64,000 bases of DNA from Sipunculus nudus. Lineage: Eukaryota; Annelida; Sipuncula; Golfingiida; Sipunculidae. Each line of letters opens with the position of its first letter. The stretch's first letter is position 1. Positions 9,448-22,129 of this stretch are shown here, one piece after another. The stretch covers positions 43,851,695 to 43,915,694 of the forward strand of contig CM049316.1 of the NCBI GenBank assembly GCA_026874595.1, given 5' to 3'. A program made the position numbers and the translations under genes. The notes beneath the pieces are model-generated. The model worked only from the letters and a program-made list of their open reading frames with translations. It made no database searches and was not told where the DNA came from.

Positions 9448-11214
9448 CTAGAAATAGATAATCTTCCCATTAGCCATCCCCGTATTACAGTAAAAATATA
9501 CATAATTGTTTTTTTTACAGAAAAACAGAACATATAGTACCACCGATTATACCTTGGACACGTCATTTTTCGAATTCCTCCGAGAAACTGGTCAAGCAAC
9601 AGGAGCATCACATCTGAGGAACATCTGCAGTACTGAAAAAAAAAATTGGAAGAAAAGGCAATGACTGTGACAATCTAGGTCAAGTTCAACAGTTTTCCGA
9701 GAACCTAGCAGAAACAACTGGCGTGTAAATTCAAGGATTTTTTATCTGCGGTGCTTCAAAGGTTAGGGGATCATAATAATCCTAGGTTTCAGCAAATTTG
9801 ACAGTGAAGATCAAGGCTACCAGTTTTCTAACTCGCCTGAGAATTTGGTACAAATGTTTTTTTCCCAAAATTTGTTCAATTTTGCTTCAGTTATGGCGTT
9901 AATGTGAAATCTGTCAAAAGGCAACGACAGGCTAACATAATATCAACACTGAATATAAATTTTTACTTTCAGATTTATGTCTATTGTTCTAAAGATTATG
10001 GCCAGTATCTGCAGATAAAAGATACTACCTGATTTTAACACTACATCAGCGGAAGAATGCTTAATTGAACACCTGTCTTACCTTCTGTACACTATTTACG
10101 TTACCTAGGTTTAATTGCTGTTCCTATAGATTGCACCTGTGACCAGGTCTCTCGTTGATTCACACGCCTACTTCTCTCCCCACAGAGAGTCTCAAAATAC
10201 AAGCGTAAAATTAACTGTATAAATTGTATCGAGATGGATCCGATCCTTTCCTTACAGTTTGTATCCTGTTACTTCCTCTAAAAATGCCAAGTCATTAATT
10301 TGTTTTTGGTGCCGCACACGTCTAACGCCAATTACCTGGCGTGAAAACGATTGTTGTTAATGATGGTAGGTATTGGTTTTAAAATCACGTTTGGTGATCG
10401 AAAGAAATAAAACTACCGATGATCAATTATAAATCGATTTTTTTATATACCTTTTTACAATGAAATCTACGGTTAGGTTGCTGAAACTTTTAGGCTGCAC
10501 AAGATTCAATTTTAATGTTGATCGCTTCTTTGTGTCCCCCTTCTTATATATCTCACAGAGTTTGATATTTTTTTTCTGGATGAGACATCTCGTCTTTATT
10601 TGTTCATAAATAATGGTTTGTGATCGATTGTGCAAAGATGCAACCAATTTTATCGACTGTGATAGAAAAGACCAATCATCGATAAAATCAATTAATTTTC
10701 ACACCAATTGTATTTACTCTGCTGGTAAACTCCTAAATTACTATCGGATCTCAAAATATAACGTTCTTAACCCGTTTGTTCACTTCTGGACACAAGTGAA
10801 AATAATCTTACATCAAGCGCGATCAAATCATAAACATAGCGCGCACGCCACCTGGCAGCCAAACCGCACAACTAAATAAATCAAGATTTTTCAAGCTACC
10901 TGGTTCTTCTCTCATACTGCTTCTCCTTGTCAGGGAGTTATTGTGCATAAGTTGTTTTTGCTTATTTGTATATACCTTTAACATTAAATACATGACTGAG
11001 TGAGATGTTATACCCATCAAGCACTGGCTCTAGTTGGAGTGGTTATAAACCACAGCCCTAGGTGCTCCCTAGGCTTGAATTTTGAGGTTCTGTTCGAGGA
11101 GCCGATAGGCAATCTGCCTCTGGTACTCTTCGTTTTAGGGGACTTGCTCGGGGTCATGATATACATGAATCAAGACTTATTTAATGTTGACGGATAATTT
11201 TTTACCGTGACGTG
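9448..11214. other. no supported gene
   Basis: AT-rich DNA. Short frames exist on both strands (for example 9521-9664 plus and 11000-11197 plus) but lack support. Confidence 0.5.
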
Positions 11215-11233
11215 AGCCATCAGCGTGATGGCT
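11215..11233. repeat. perfect 8-bp hairpin
   Basis: AGCCATCA, loop GCG, TGATGGCT: a perfect 8-bp stem with a 3-nt loop immediately before an (AT)n tract. Function unknown. Confidence 0.85.
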
Positions 11234-11238
11234 GCCCC

Positions 11239-11241
<3 letters not shown>

Positions 11242-11297
<56 letters not shown>
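11242..11297. repeat. (AT)n microsatellite
   Basis: About 28 uninterrupted TA units, ending in ACACACA. Confidence 0.98.
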
Positions 11298-11303
<6 letters not shown>

Positions 11304-12716
11304 AAATGCGTTAAGAAAGGCATATTTTGTTCCAATCCAACTTTCATGAAATGAAACTTTCATGGTATGAAATATTGAAATTACGACATAGTTTCATTTA
11401 TTCCCACCCTTATACTAATACATGCAAAAAGCTGTTTACTAGGCTTCTACATCAATTTTATTTCCATAAAAATAATCTAGATAACAGGTAAATATTAGCA
11501 TATCTATCATTTTATCATTATCTCTCATCATTTAACGGACAATGTCACCTCATAGCTTTATATCTGGAAAATCTGAGTAATTTAATAATTTAAACACAAA
11601 AAATCTTTTAAGGAACCAATTTTAGGATTTTTTTGTATTATTAAACAGGGACTAAGTTTCTTTTTCTTGTCTTCAAAATAATTCCCTAAAGGCTGCATGT
11701 GCAAAAATAATTTAAAAACGTTTTATTTAGCAAACCCATTATTTTGTTTGCTATGGTTAAGAACAAACATCAAACCTTAAATTTTATAACAAGGGTTCAT
11801 TTTTTTAATATCAACTATAAATTATAATACACAATTTTCAGGTCTGTCATACTATCCCAGACACCGTGAAAGAAAAACTTCTGAACAACACAGCAATTAT
11901 GCTTGCCGAAGTTTTTTTTGTAATTTACTCAAATACAGTGAGCTAACCGAACATATCTAAATAACAATAAAAACCTGATAATCTTTGTACAAATGTACTT
12001 TAACTTAAATACCAAAGTTTTTTGGATTGGGATATTTTTTTAAAGTTTGTATTGAGAACATGCACCAATCTATTTATAAAGAGTATATAAAATTTCTTCA
12101 TTTGAAAACCATTCCTGATTATATGTTATATTATTTACATATATATGTTGACATAATTTAGAATTTAGTTGGATGTACGTTTTCCGATTGTGTTCATGAT
12201 GTTAAAATAAATAATATGAGAAAGGGCGGTTATTTACCAGACTTGAATAAAAAAAATAAACCCCGGATACGTGATTCTAATTCATTCCTCTTAAAAAACT
12301 CGTAAAATATAGGACATGTCGCGGTCCGCCATTTTATAGGCAGGCAATATCCATATGGTGAATTCTGAAATAAAAACAGGGCGCGAAAGCATTGTTCTAA
12401 TAATTGTTTACCGCCTTATTTATTCCGGATTATTCCGTCCCAGGTATATGCCAACTCTAAATTTTTTTAAATCTTGTCATATGGTTATCGTCATCCCTAT
12501 TCACCAAACAGTACCAGCTACAGGTCATTGGACAAATCCTGTTACATCCTGAATTTACAGTCAGTTCCACAAAAGGGTCCCGGTGGAATTTTTGTGAAAT
12601 ACTGTACAAAAGGAGTTAGAATTTGAAAATACTTGTCAAACAATGGACCAGGTACATGACTGAGAAGGAAATCAACACCATACCTCGCAAAGGATTTTTG
12701 TCAGCAGTTTAATTAG
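11298..12716. other. no feature seen, very AT-rich
   Basis: Long AT-rich stretch with A- and T-runs and no long frame. A CCGCCATTTTAT motif at about 12327 resembles a YY1 site but stands alone. Confidence 0.5.
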
Positions 12717-13068
12717 AACCGGCTTCTGTGGCTCAGAGGTATAGCACATCACAGGTAAAGCCGGGGGGTCGTGAGTTCGAATCTCAGCCGAGGTGGTCAG
12801 GTTCTTCAGTGTCGACCTTCTCCCAGTAGGGTGAGCGCTCTGCAGCCTTAATGGGAAGGTCGTGCCGAACGGCCGTGTTTCACTCAAAAAGGAGTGTGTT
12901 TTCGGGGGTGGGAATTGAGTCGCAGTTGCAGTAGTCACCGGGTCTGGTTAACACCAGGATATAAAATGAGAGGGAGCGTGTGATACTGCCCTGTCACGTA
13001 GTCAGAAACCGGAATGGAATTCTGCAGACGTATATAAACTTACTTAAGCAAGCATTAAGTTAAAAGGC
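12717..13068 (+). mobile_element. tRNA-derived SINE, family S1 (copy 1)
   Basis: Head with A box TGGCTCAGAGG at 12729-12739 and B box GAGTTCGAATCTC at 12773-12785, spaced as in a tRNA. The body (GACCTTCTCCCAGTAGGG, GTGAGCGCTCTGCAGCC, TGTTTCACTCAAAAAGGAG) and 3' end (GGAATGGAATTCTGCAGACG, then TTAAGTTAAAAGG) recur in order in the copy at 47765-48075. Two independent copies with the same organisation confirm a SINE rather than a tRNA gene. RNA polymerase III would transcribe it; mobilisation needs a partner LINE, which I cannot identify. The minus-strand frame through it is a shadow. Confidence 0.82.
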
Positions 13069-13920
13069 AAGTACCTACAATTAAAAAGTTAATAAATAAA
13101 TAAGCAGATTTCTTTTTAGAAAATTGTCAACAGTCTCATGATGTTGACTGAAGTAAGAGCGGAAAAACAAGTTTTGACAAACGCTGATTGGATGTTGGTT
13201 ACAGTACACATACGGTACTGCGGCTGCTATCACTCTTGATTCTGCGGGAAAAAGTCTAAATCTTTCTAAAAAAATATCAAATAGTCAAAAAATATGAGAA
13301 AATGATAATTTAAATCATATAATTCACAATATTTTTTAATAGTTTTGCTAAAATAAAAATTCGAAATAAAATGCAAATGTCATGAAATATTGATAGAGTA
13401 TATTTACTCCAATCTATAAGTTCATGTTAACAGCACGAAATTACCAGTGGAAAATTATAATTTGAGAAAATTTACTATTAACCCCTGAAAAAGTATGAAA
13501 AAGTATAAAAAGAAGTCCTTCCAAAAAAAAGCATGTTATATTTGAAAAAGTATACAGTGGCAGCACTGCACGTATATGATTCAATTTATATTCAACTAAA
13601 AGAAGCCGTATGATTACCTGTATGATTAGACAAGTCATATATAACAGCCAGTTACCTTCATTCTCCCCACCTTTGTACCTACTTCACCTCCAATCCCCCC
13701 GTCCCGCCCCCCCCCCCCCCCCGTCCCCCACTCTTTTGCGGATTTGGTACACGTACTGGCCCGTATTATTGGTGCGCTCTATTATATTACAAGTTGGTTT
13801 GATATTTGCTCCCACCAGTGTCTCTTCCTCTTCTGCACTTGAGCCAATGACATTATGTAAAAGCGCTTCTTGATTGAATTTTGTTTATTTCACGCTCAAA
13901 AGTCCGTGTTTTGAATAGCT
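13069..13920. other. no gene; contains C16 homopolymer
   Basis: AT-rich, with C16 at 13707-13722 inside a C-rich patch. No supported coding frame. Confidence 0.55.
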
Positions 13921-14304
13921 TGTCTAACTGTGCTTTGTTTTTTCTAAGCAATACTAGTAGCATTGTGCTCATGGTAAATTCAACAAGTACGAGAAATAAA
14001 TGTTATACTCAGGGGTATATGATAATGGACATCTTACAATAATCATGCAGTATAAAGATATTTCTTGCGGCTTATCTGATCTGTAATGAACACTTATATA
14101 CACTTATATACTTATATACCTTGTCTAACTGTTGTTTTTTTCTTCTGAGCAATACTGGTAGCATTATGCTCATGGTAAATTCAACATATATGAGAAATAA
14201 ATGTTTTACTCAGAATTATATGATATTGGACATCTTACAATAATCATGCAGTATAAAACATATCTCTTGCGGCTTATCTGATATGTAATGAACAATTATA
14301 TACC
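13921..14304 (+). repeat. 201-bp tandem duplication, two diverged units
   Basis: Units at 13921-14121 and 14122-14304 both start TGTCTAACTGT and share TCATGGTAAATTCAACA, GAGAAATAAATGTT and GGACATCTTACAATAATCAT in order, with substitutions and small indels. Confidence 0.95.
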
Positions 14305-14818
14305 AAAAGTTTATTAAGACCGTTCAACAAAGAAGTTTAAGAAAATTAGATCTACTAGTTGACTTCTAGGTTTCACGGTCATTACACAACCTATGGTTAT
14401 TTTACATGTCTGCATGCATGTCCTATAGAGATATTATTTATATCCTTCTGTACTCAATCTATCTCGGCCTTTGTAACATGAGCTCTGGGATCGTGACTCT
14501 GACATGTTGTCCCCTTCACTTCATGTTCAATCAGCAACCGCTTGCCAAGATGACTAAATATTTTATGCCGGGTTATAGGGATTTATGTCATAAAATTTAA
14601 TATACATGAACTAAAAAGTGATACTCTAGATTCAGATAATAGCCGTTACGGAAAAAGGTCCAGCATTACATCAAGTTATCACGTCCGGTCCCACCTTATT
14701 TATAGAAAAAACTCATACCCTCACTTGATTAGAGGAAAATTTAAACGGGGCCGTCCAGAGAAGGATTTTTATTTTTTCAGTCCAGTAGTCACATGTAGCG
14801 CTCATAAATCACTAAAGT
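14305..14818. other. no feature seen
   Basis: No supported gene or repeat. Confidence 0.5.
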
Positions 14819-14920
14819 AGCCGTGAGACAAGAGGTTCGTTCGGCATGCGGCATTCAACGTGTAACCTTTGGAGATTTTTTTTTATTAGAAACTTAATGG
14901 GCCGTCCCAACAAACGGTGC
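14819..14920 (+). repeat. dispersed about 100-bp repeat, copy 1 of 2
   Basis: Contains AGCCGTGAGACAAGAG, GCATGCGGCATTCAACGTG and ATTAGAAACTTAATGG. The same blocks occur in order at 15408-15506, 589 bp downstream. Confidence 0.8.
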
Positions 14921-15407
14921 TCATCGGTTATTGGCGTTATAATTTACAGTGTCAGACTCTCTTAAAAACTACCTGTAAGCAAATAAACAAGGTACTTTGG
15001 TAATTATTTACAAGGAAAACACCACCATAGCATACAAAGAATTTGAGAGAATCAATTAATTTATTATGTGAGAGAACAGTCTGTTCCTGTCACGACATAT
15101 TAACTGAAGTGACAGGGTCACGGACACTTTTTGATAGACGTTGATTTGATGACGGCAGTACTTTGTACCCTAAATATGATAAAATACATCGTCATCTGAA
15201 AGACGCCATCCCGTGATGTCACTTCAGGAGGAAAAATCTGGAAAGTTCCAAAGTATACATTTAACAAGTTTGACTAAAATCTTTCATTCTCTTTTGCCGT
15301 AATGCACATAATGTTCTGTCATTGTAACATAATGTACAGAAAGATTAGTATGTCTTAATTGCCAAAAAAAAAAAAAAAAGCGATGGGCATCCCTTGAGGG
15401 AAGGCAT

Positions 15408-15506
15408 AGCCGTAAGACAAGAGTTCGTTACGCATGCGGCATTTAACGTGCCAATCATTTGCAGATTTAATTTTAAAATTAGAAATCAACTTAATGGTCC
15501 GACCAG
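15408..15506 (+). repeat. dispersed about 100-bp repeat, copy 2 of 2
   Basis: Contains AGCCGTAAGACAAGAG, GCATGCGGCATTTAACGTG and ATTAGAAATCAACTTAATGG, collinear with 14819-14920. Confidence 0.8.
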
Positions 15507-16289
15507 ACATCTTAACTATATTAACTCTCGACAAGACAGAAAATTTGCTCATCTGAAAATTAGCGGTGTATAATTTGCATAGGTCTACTTTTTTCTGTGA
15601 CATTTGCTTATGGTTGACATTAACGTACAAATTACTAGCAATAATCAGAAGAGGTTTTATTAATGACTCACTTTGAAGCACGCAACTGTAGTCGGCAGTA
15701 ATCGGAATAAGTGTTCTTGACATTTGCTTCCCGAGGTAATGCAAATGATATTACATGGCCATTGGTTTTTAAGCCAATGAATAGCCGTGGTGTGGTAACC
15801 GTATTAAACCTTGATGATGTATGAACAAAAACATTCGACTTTCAGCAACTCATTTCTGGAGTGTGGTTGTCAGACTGCGAAGACTCGGACTCACAAGTGT
15901 ACAACTCCGCGGTTTAGGGATTGTTGGAGTCAAAATCTGAACCCAGCAATTATTGCACCTTGGCTTCTTTATACATCAAAGGCGTCGGTATAAATGAAGT
16001 GACGAGGACAATGTAGTCCGTTCAAGAAATGTTTCAAGGCAAATTACATAAATATGGTTTTTGTTTTTTTGGTAAGGACTTCACGGAATAATTCTGGAAA
16101 TGTAACAAATTTTGTTTTAAAAGTTTGAGAATTGAGAGAGTCAAGACAAGTGATTCCGACCGTCCCGGAGATCTCTTCCTAAAGAAGAGATTCGTTTCCA
16201 GTAGAAACGATCTCTGGCGCACGGGTGGTGTGGTTGCGTGAAGGCTAGGGCGCTCCGGTTGTCTGTATTTTGTAACGTTGAAACATTTT
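15507..16289. other. no supported gene
   Basis: Short frames only. The minus-strand frame at 16034-16303 is probably the 3' untranslated end of the LINE remnant immediately upstream on that strand. Confidence 0.45.
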
Positions 16290-17105
16290 GCTGAAACATA
16301 CATGGGCTGATAACCCTGTAAAGTTCATTATAGCGTGTGCTTTAGTGTAATGCTCCATGGGGTGCATCTTCGACATTACCGTTTTTACATATGGGACATT
16401 CCCTTTCTTAAATTTTTAGGTCCCTGTATTTATTTGGTGGTATCAGCCTTAATTGGTGTCTAAATTCTGTCAGTTTCACTTCTTTGCTGTCAATCGGGTC
16501 ATGCACTTTTTAACGTATACTTAATCCTGTGCCGTGAGTGCTAATAAAACTGATAAAAACTCTTAATTTCGGCACTGATCGGCATGGTTCAAGCCATTTA
16601 TTTTGATTATCAGAATGTAACTTCTGTTTCAGATTACGTAGGCAACGCGCTATTTCATTATATACGTGTATAAATATATATCAATAAATTCGAGTATCTT
16701 ATAATTCTCAGCATCTGAGCATCATTTATCCTAAACTTGCAAGGTTATAATCCCACATAATACTTTCTTGGTCATACTTGTGTAATCAATGCAATCCATC
16801 CCCAGTGGTTCCAAAACCGTAACATATCAATCAAATGATATCTACATGTTAAACAACCAAGGTCTCTTTTAAAGCAGCAATTGCACATGCAGAACCTGTG
16901 AACGCAAAAAGAAGTAATGGAGAGCTCTGTTTTGAATTTTACCACATGACGTAGTTTTTGGCATATCCCCATATCTCAGACGCATAATCTATAGGACTGT
17001 TACTATCGTCATATTCTATAATTTTGTAAAGGAGTCATGTAAGTTGTATCCTTAAAATTCTTAAACTTGCCCAATACTGAACCAAGAAGTCTAATCCAGC
17101 GGCCG
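16290..17105 (-). mobile_element. decayed LINE ORF2 C-terminal region
   Basis: Minus-strand translation in shifting frames recovers the post-palm part of a non-LTR reverse transcriptase in the correct order: LGKFKNFKDTTYMTPLQNY near 17060, SPIDYASEIWGYAKNYVM near 16970, RDLGCLTCRYHLIDMLRFWN near 16850, and a zinc-knuckle-like CPICKNGNVEDAPHGALH near 16370. The palm with its catalytic Asp motifs is missing, and several frameshifts and stops are present, so it is a 5'-truncated dead copy. The LINE at 23364-25431 ends with a comparable Cys/His motif, but sequence similarity between the two was not measured. Confidence 0.75.
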
Positions 17106-17109
17106 CTAG

Positions 17110-17430
17110 GATATCAAAATTCAGCCAAAAAAAAAAAAAAAAAGCTGGGTTCTCAAGCGTTTTTTTTTCAGAAATCAGTGCTCGAGGGCAATATTTTTAA
17201 ATTTTTTTGTATGTTTCGATAAATATGTCGTATATGATTAAGGAGAAACATGATAATAACAGAATTGTTTTGCAAACAGCTAAAAGCACTACTTAACAAA
17301 AGAAATCTTTATAAAATTGCGGCTGGAGCTTAAAATTGGTATGTTTCTATTGAAAATAAAAAAAAAAAAAAATTGATGCGGGGAGTTATAATTGACACGT
17401 GTGGCCTGAGAACCTTACCTTTTTTGGGGG
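17110..17430 (+). repeat. family F repeat, single-arm copy
   Basis: Shares in order TTGTATGTTTCGATAAATA, CAGAATTGTTTTGC and the end block TTGACACGTGTGGCCTGAGA with both arms of the foldback structure at 54690-55250. It contains an A-run flanked by CAGC/GCTG at its left end. Confidence 0.7.
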
Positions 17431-17536
17431 CTTATCAGAGTTTTTTAGTGTTTATGTAGTTAGAAACCCAGTCACTTATAAACGCTCACTGTTTGAAGTT
17501 AGTATACGTAGCATCCTATTACCCTTATTTACCTTA

Positions 17537-17538
<2 letters not shown>

Positions 17539-17586
<48 letters not shown>
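17539..17586. repeat. (AT)n microsatellite
   Basis: About 24 AT units, followed by a degenerate TATTTATTTATATA. Confidence 0.98.
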
Positions 17587-17590
<4 letters not shown>

Positions 17591-20500
17591 TTATATATAT
17601 AAAACACTTGTCTTCACTGTGTTCACTTTAAGCTGCCAGGAATTACACCACACTCAAGAATTTTAAGTAAAAATTGCAATATCGCCTCTGTGTTCGCCGA
17701 AAATGTCATCGACATAATTAGTAACAAAGAAATAATGTCGCTTCTGATTCTTATACCGACATAAGGCTTTTTATTTTTCTGCTAAGCCGTTATTACATAT
17801 ATTTAACAGCAATAGGCTGGTACCCCGCATAGTACTCCAAACCAATTTGTGCAAATATTATTACTAATCATACATAAGCTGAATAACTACTATATAAACG
17901 TTTTATGGCGTTATGGATTTTTGTGGTCCAAACAGCCGAGTAAGGGTAGTTTCCTATATATATTTACAAATCAAAAGCTTTTTACCTGCATGCCCACTTA
18001 CTATGGCGACGTGTTTCTATTCCTTGAGGCAAACGTTAACGATTCTTTAATAATGAAGTCACTAAAAAATATGATCAGTGCACGAGGGTCCTTTTCGAAA
18101 TCCATTCTGATCATTGTTCTAAATTTATTACAGTAAGACGCGTTATTCTATAATCGACCAGGCCACGATGATGAGTTGTAGACGAAGGTATCACCACTCC
18201 ATGGCTCGTAGTAATTTAGCAAATTTCAATTTCGGTTTTGTTCTTCTGATTTAAAACATTCTGACTTTACATCGTGAAGATCTGGAAAAGTATATACATT
18301 TCATAGAGAATCATGTGACAAATTCCCAGTAATCACAGTCTGTTTTAGAGTGATAAAGTATCCACTTCTCCAGGTTAATCGCAACACTTTAATTATTCAG
18401 TATCGATATGTGCTTATAAAATTTGTATATTTAGTCATCAGACACTATGATTAACTTACTATATTTTGTATTTATTTCAATAAAGCTGTTTTGTTCCTAT
18501 TGTATCCTTGTTAAGAGGGTAAGAATACTGAAACGCAGTTATATTTTCTTGTGATTTTGTTTACTCCTGGCCTTTTGACCTTGAATATTACCATAAAATG
18601 AAAAAAAAAGAGTTAACAAAAATCATCAAACCATTTGGAAGCGTCCAATAAACTCATCTTATGAATGGACTCTTAAACTATATATAATTGATATGCGTCC
18701 TTGTCTTTAACATAAACCCAACATTAAAGGGATAATTGGCATTTATATTCACACTATCCTTCTTATATATCATTTATATTGTAAAAATCAACATAACACC
18801 GTACAACCTCATTTTTATGATTAAATTTGAAGGTTTTTTTGTAAATATAGGTGAAAATAGAATTTGACAACATTTGACCTTTTGATCTTAAACTGTGACC
18901 TTGAAATTAAAATGCCTCCTTGGCAACCGGTTGAGTCCATGATCATACTTCCTATAGCGCGGTTGCCAGCCTTGAACAAAAAATGCCATCGACAGTTTTT
19001 TAGGGTCTTGGCCGGTTGACTCTACTGAGGAGAGTTTAACTTTGCTGTAAGATAACGGTAACATTTTCTGATTTGCCATTGTGGCAAATCTAGTAAACTT
19101 GACTGTTATAAAAGGAGTTAGACAGGGTTAGTAGAATGCAACAAGGATATAAATAGTCCAATGATCCTATCATTAATCCTTTAATTTTTATTTATCTGTA
19201 CATGTAACAGTTTATACATCCATGTTGATAACACTGATGACCAAAGGTCTTTTACACGTACTTTTGTGTGAAATATTAATTCATCTGTCTTCATTAAGTG
19301 CGTTCAGTGACCGTGGATTTTTCAATCCGTCTTTCATGTGATAATATAATTTTACATGATACATAAAGTCAGATAAAAATTAAAATTAATCATAGAAAGT
19401 TAGACTAAGATTTAAATCTAGATTTAAGAAACTGACTTTCTGCAAACCACATTTCTACCATAGAGACATTGTGCTGTTGAAGTATGTTCCGCCAGCATGT
19501 GCCCGTTAAAATTTGGCAGTTATTCTCTTAAACTTAGAAATTATCACACCGTGTGTGACAGAAGCTGATGAAGGGCTTCAGACCTGATTTGCTTTGAGAA
19601 ACCTCGTGCCAAAAACCAAAATTTATATTCTGCAATCTTCGTTTTCTCCTTCAATCTTGTGGCCAAGTAGCATGGCGACTATCATGGGGTACTAGCCTTA
19701 CTTTGACAGTTTCTTTTTAGAATATTTAGGACACTTGACAACCAATCAAATTGGTTTTTAATGTAGTTTGTTTGATCATGTGACCAGTGCCCTTGACCTT
19801 CATCAGTAGGATAGAGATATTGTAAAAATAAACTCTCATCTCCAATTTCCTTATTTAAGCTTATTTTTTGGATTTGATCTGCAAATTTATGAAAATATCC
19901 CCAATTTCAGTGGGCGACCCATGGTATAAAAGACTACAATGTATTGCGTCGCGACTTGAAATGGTCATTATGAAGTGATTAAATGGGACCACTCATCCCA
20001 AGGGATGACTTTACAAGTTTTATCGTACCAACCTGTCTGATGCCCACATGCCAACGTCTCTAAAATCCTTATTGGACATTGTGATGTGATATAATACAGA
20101 ATACAAAACGGAATTGTTCTTTTTGTATAAAAAAACTTCTCACGCGATTCATAGTTTTTAGAAAAATCTACGGTTCTGATGATGGCATTAATCTACTGTA
20201 ATATGTAACTGCAATATCAAACTAATGCTCAGGCAGGGACGTGTTTGGAGGGGGCGAAACAGGCGCACTGTTCATCAAATTTTTAGGGGGCACCCAATTT
20301 CGTTTAATGTCAGGGCGTGCCTAAGCTTTTTGCAAAATAATCTTAAAAAATTGCATTTGTAAGTACCAGGCCCTAATTAAACTGTTTCAATTAGTAACAG
20401 TGTAGGATGACACCCTCTAGTAGCTTTGATGGACTAAACAAAATCCTCATTGGAAGCTGCTGCTCATGCATAGGTAATGTCGTGCTATGCATGGAGCAAG

Positions 20501-20857
20501 ACAGGGTGAAAGAAATGCGCATCCCGTTTGTCATTTCAAAAGCGTGTTGCAGATTTTTTAATGGAAATTGAGGGGCCTAAATTAAAGGACCCATACCGTC
20601 AAGGAATTTCTTATAGGGCCCAATGAAGTGTTTGAAAATGTAGAAGTCTCACTTGATTTTATTTTAGGCTAAAAATTTCCAATAAGGCACAAGAAAAAAC
20701 TCGTAAATGATTAAGTCACGTATTTTAGGGAACGTATATTTAAAGTTTCTAGTAGTGAATATTCCAAAGCGGCCCGGGCCCGTCAGGAGTTTCCCTGTGA
20801 AGAACACCAGAAAGTACTTGAAAATGAGAGAATATCTTTTTGCTTTTATTTAAACTT
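17587..20857. other. no supported gene
   Basis: About 3.3 kb of AT-rich DNA. Frames at 17849-18136 (plus) and 18888-19079 (minus) show no recognisable domain or splice context. The CTGATGA ... GAGAAACC at about 19566 resembles a hammerhead core but fails pairing. Confidence 0.45.
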
Positions 20858-21265
20858 GCAACGATATAGCTGTCATCAGGACGACTCAAAGGGGCCCGAC
20901 TCGGGCTTTGTCTCCTACTGCGTTCGCTGGAATCTTCTCTGCTCTCTCCCTTTCCGTTCTAAAACACACCCCTTTATATACCTTCACACCTCAAGCCGAG
21001 AATTTTCCACTTCTCGAACAGTCTATAAGATCTTGCACAACAAAGTCTACACGCGTTTCAAGAATTCTCCAGATAAACAGCGCTGTGTATCTCCAAATAC
21101 CAGGCTCATCACGTGACCCAGGACCAAGCGTGCAAACCCAAGGCTAAACATGACAACGAGAGTTCAACCAGCACGGATTAAACATAGAATGTAATACGCG
21201 GCCAGACACGAGTGCCACAACAGGATTAACGCCCGTGTCACATAATAAAAAGAGCACTTGTAACA
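20858..21265 (-). mobile_element. LTR family copy 5, truncated, minus strand
   Basis: Reads on the minus strand as the 5' half of the LTR at 22130-22958: it starts TGTTACAAGTGC at 21265 and shares GTGACACGGGCG, CGCCCGTGTCTGG-type blocks, AATCCGTGCTGGTTGAACTC and the TATA region (TATATAAAGGGG). The 3' part is missing. It lies head-to-head with the 22130 copy, 864 bp away. Frames here are shadows. Confidence 0.8.
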
Positions 21266-21429
21266 TTGTTTATGCAGAACTTTGATTTTTTTCTTTTTGG
21301 CGTTAGCTTAGAGTTTAAATCAGAAATGATCGGAAGGACATTTGGGGCCCAAAAGTTTCCAAGCGCACAAAAAAAGGCATGACGATGTGGTCTCAAATTT
21401 AAGTCTCTCATTGTTTTAAAAGCATTAGC

Positions 21430-21496
<67 letters not shown>

Positions 21497-22129
21497 CCCA
21501 TTGAGTCCAAAGGGCCTGGATGGGCCAGGAGCTCTTAAGGCCCATTAGAATGCATGGAAATGTAGAAATTCCTGAGTGATTGTACATAATGGTTACGGTA
21601 TAACAGAATGGTAGATTTATATTTAGACCGGTGCATAGAAGAAACTAATCAAAATTAATATTTATTTGCATTCGTTGAATATGGTCCGTAGGGCCATGGA
21701 AAGAGTATTCTTTCATTCCGAAAATACATGCCATTAGTTTTCAAGTTATTCTTTTAGTCTGTTTTAAGTAGAGATCAGGTATAAAATGTAGGTTAGTTGC
21801 TTTTGTTATGTGTTCATGAATAGAATATACAAGGAACCATATTTATTTTTTTATTTCTTGCTGAATATAAAACAATTAAGTGGAGAGGCCCCTTTCACTT
21901 ATTTGTTTAAAATTTATCTGGATGGTTTTCTTTGTTTGTGCGTGGTCAGGTGGGGGATCGCTTTGATCTTGTTTAAAATTCCCGTGCTCAAAATATATGC
22001 ATGATATATATAAATTGTCATTCCATATATATATATATAACATATCATGAACCCATGTAGCTTCCTGTTATTGTGACAAACCAGGTATGGATGCGTGTAT
22101 CAAATATTCAAATTCATACGAGCATATAT
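21266..22129. other. spacer between inverted LTRs, with (AT)n at 21435-21493
   Basis: Contains a perfect AT microsatellite at 21435-21493 and otherwise no supported gene. Confidence 0.6.

Noticed and set aside
9521-9664. Plus-strand frame after a strong acceptor (TTTTTTTTACAG), ending at TGA
   Set aside because: Protein-like composition, but no donor, poly(A) signal or homologue is evident, and it lies close to a competing minus-strand candidate. Chance is likely in AT-rich DNA.
11000-11197. Plus-strand frame and a competing readable minus-strand frame
   Set aside because: Both strands look equally coding-like and neither has splice or domain support.
12717-12800. tRNA gene on the plus strand
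   Set aside because: A and B boxes are present, but a conserved body and 3' end are shared with 47765-48075, so it is a SINE head.
19566-19605. CTGATGA ... GAGAAACC resembling a second hammerhead core
   Set aside because: Helix II cannot be closed next to the core: the bases after CTGATGA and before GAAA do not pair, leaving only an interior 5-bp stem with G-U pairs. At most a decayed ribozyme.
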